From Podocnemis expansa (Eukaryota > Chordata > Testudines > Podocnemididae), in contig ML682005.1 in NCBI GenBank assembly GCA_007922195.1, positions 35,827,366 through 35,891,365 of the forward strand: a stretch of 64,000 nucleotides of DNA, in the 5' to 3' direction. This document shows, one piece after another, positions 62,878-64,000 of this stretch. Under the pieces are notes generated by a model. It ran no database searches. It was not told where the DNA came from and worked only from the letters and a program-made list of their open reading frames with translations. The position numbers and the translations under genes are program-made. Within the stretch, counting starts at the first letter, position 1; every line of letters starts with the position of its first letter.

Positions 62878-63320
62878 GGCTATATCTACACTTAGAATGT
62901 TAGTTTGAATTTACTGAATTCGAACAAATCAAGTCAAACTAATAATGATTAGTTCAAATTCAGTCAATTCGAATTAACATGGCCACATCAGGAAAACCTT
63001 GAACTAGCATGTCCACGGACAGGACTTGCTAGTTCAAATTGGAAGAGGGGCACCATGGGAAGTGTGGCAACATGGCCCCCTAGAAGGGCCATGCCACCAC
63101 CCAGTCCCTGCCAGGCTCCAAGCCCTCTGAGCCCAGCGCAGGGAAAAGCATCCCCTGCCCAGCTCTAGCCTTGGTACCGCTAGAGCTAGGGGGTGGGGGA
63201 TGTTGTGCCCCATGTTGGGCTCAGAAAGCTAGCCCCTGGCAGAGGATGTTTTCCCCTCCCAGGGCACCCCAGCACTGGCCCAGCAGGGGGGAGAAGGGAT
63301 TCTCCCTGCTGGGCATGGTG
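62878..63320. mobile_element. Harbinger-related MITE, AATTCGAATT-type, inverted relative to 37641-38060
   Basis: Starts GGCTATATCTACACTTAG with 'tgaattcgaacaaatc' and 'aattcgaattaacatgg' blocks. The centre (caccatgggaagtgtggcaa, catcccctgcccagctctag) is the inverted complement of 37700-37900. The far terminus was not found; sequence changes to LTR-like near 63320. Confidence 0.75.
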
Positions 63321-63690
63321 TTTTGGACTACCTAGGGCCATTGGGGTTGTGATAGTGATAAATGGGAGGGCTGTTTAGGTGCTAGGGAAACCTGTCTGTT
63401 TGGTTCCCTCTCTCTATGAAGACTCCTTACACAGCTCTGAATATGCTGCCTCTCATTATTGGATTATAACAGGCATGGCCAAACTACAGCTTGGGAGCTG
63501 CATGTGGCTCTTGAATGAAAAAATGTGGCTCGTGAAAGAGCATCAGCAAATCAATTTAGTAGGTAAAAGTATATGGCTATATGCCTCAGTGCGGCTCTTG
63601 AAGGTTTAATAATCAACTTGTGTGGCTCTTGAGTTCCATAAGTTTGGCCACCCCTGAATTATAATTTCTCCTAAAACACTACATCTGGTG
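63321..63690 (+). repeat. Possible 5' LTR of the gypsy element, with a hAT MITE inside
   Basis: Lies immediately upstream of 'tctggtgacgaggatgg', a leader typical of gypsy elements just after the LTR. The bounds TG..CA (63321; 63690) are tentative. The MITE at 63470-63656 interrupts it. Confidence 0.4.
63470..63656. mobile_element. hAT-type MITE with near-perfect TSD
   Basis: Ends CAGGCATGGCCAAACT and AGTTTGGCCACCCCTG are inverted repeats. Flanks GATTATAA (63462-63469) and AATTATAA (63657-63664) match at 7 of 8. The interior repeats 'tgtggctcttgaa'. Confidence 0.9.
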
Positions 63691-63919
63691 ACGAGGATGG
63701 TATATGTGAGGGAGTTGGCTATCCTTAACAATCCTGGTAACTATGGAAAACCAGAATGCAATGTAAGAAGCAAAACTTTTATTTACTGCTTGCATGGGGG
63801 TTGGGTTGTAACTCTGAAAGCTGATCTGTTTGCCTAAGGGCTAGCTGGCTATTCTGAAAGCTGATCTGCCTGCTGTTAAGTACAAGTGAAGAGACAAACA
63901 ATAACCACAAAATTGCATC

Positions 63920-64000
63920 ATGGCTTTACTTACTACAACCCTCCTACCATTTGACGATTTGTCAGATTCGTGGCAAACATATACAGCCCGATTTCAAAAT
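63920..64000 (+). CDS. Ty3/gypsy gag, 5' end only
   Basis: The ATG at 63920 opens a frame running to the window edge. It reads MALLTTTLLPFDDLSDSW, then QTYTARFQN. The PFD..SDSWQTYTARF pattern is the start of capsid in K02A2.6-like gypsy gag proteins. The preceding 'ggtgacgaggatgg' leader at 63686 fits. Whether the frame stays open is unknown, as it leaves the window. Confidence 0.7.
   Translation, partial: MALLTTTLLPFDDLSDSWQTYTARFQN

Overview
This window is vertebrate nuclear DNA: long introns with GT/AG splice sites, no operons, and heavy repeat load. The repeat mix suggests a turtle or a close sauropsid relative. It includes CR1 LINEs and a CR1-tailed SINE, a DIRS tyrosine-recombinase retrotransposon, PIF/Harbinger and hAT DNA transposons, Ty3/gypsy and other LTR pieces, and a Penelope-like repeat carrying a hammerhead-ribozyme-like core. 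The host species is an inference and was not tested by any search.

The only host genes I can support are two carnosine dipeptidase (M20 metallopeptidase) genes in tandem on the + strand. Gene 1 (2948-35660) has eleven coding exons. Together they encode 495 residues with every M20 metal and catalytic residue present, a stop codon, and an AATAAA signal at 35915. It matches CNDP1, the secreted serum carnosinase. Only the short first coding exon (about 10 residues in mammals) is missing from what I can see. Gene 2 (52584 to beyond the right edge) shows exons 2-4 with the same exon phases. It has its own signal-peptide-like segment and diverged sequence, so it is a paralogue and not an assembly repeat.

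Layout: 1-2.7 kb, antisense CR1. 2.9-35.7 kb, gene 1, with introns full of transposons. These include a CR1 split by a Harbinger MITE, a BED/hAT transposase fossil, foldback Penelope-like copies, hAT MITEs with 8-bp target duplications, and a 5.2-kb DIRS element in the 10-kb last intron. 36-52 kb, the intergenic spacer, with three nested DNA transposons (hAT, then a TA-flanked element, then a 2.86-kb Harbinger with transposase and Myb-like genes). 52.6-62 kb, the start of gene 2. 62-64 kb, more hAT and Harbinger copies and the beginning of a Ty3/gypsy gag at the right edge.

The most notable signals are: (1) the carnosinase tandem pair; (2) the foldback, hammerhead-like Penelope family; (3) about nine Harbinger-related copies that share termini but carry different self-complementary subterminal motifs (TTTCGAAA, AGTTCGAACT, AAGTCGACTT types); (4) the nested transposon stack; (5) a roughly 340-bp-arm inverted repeat at 56.1-57.2 kb.
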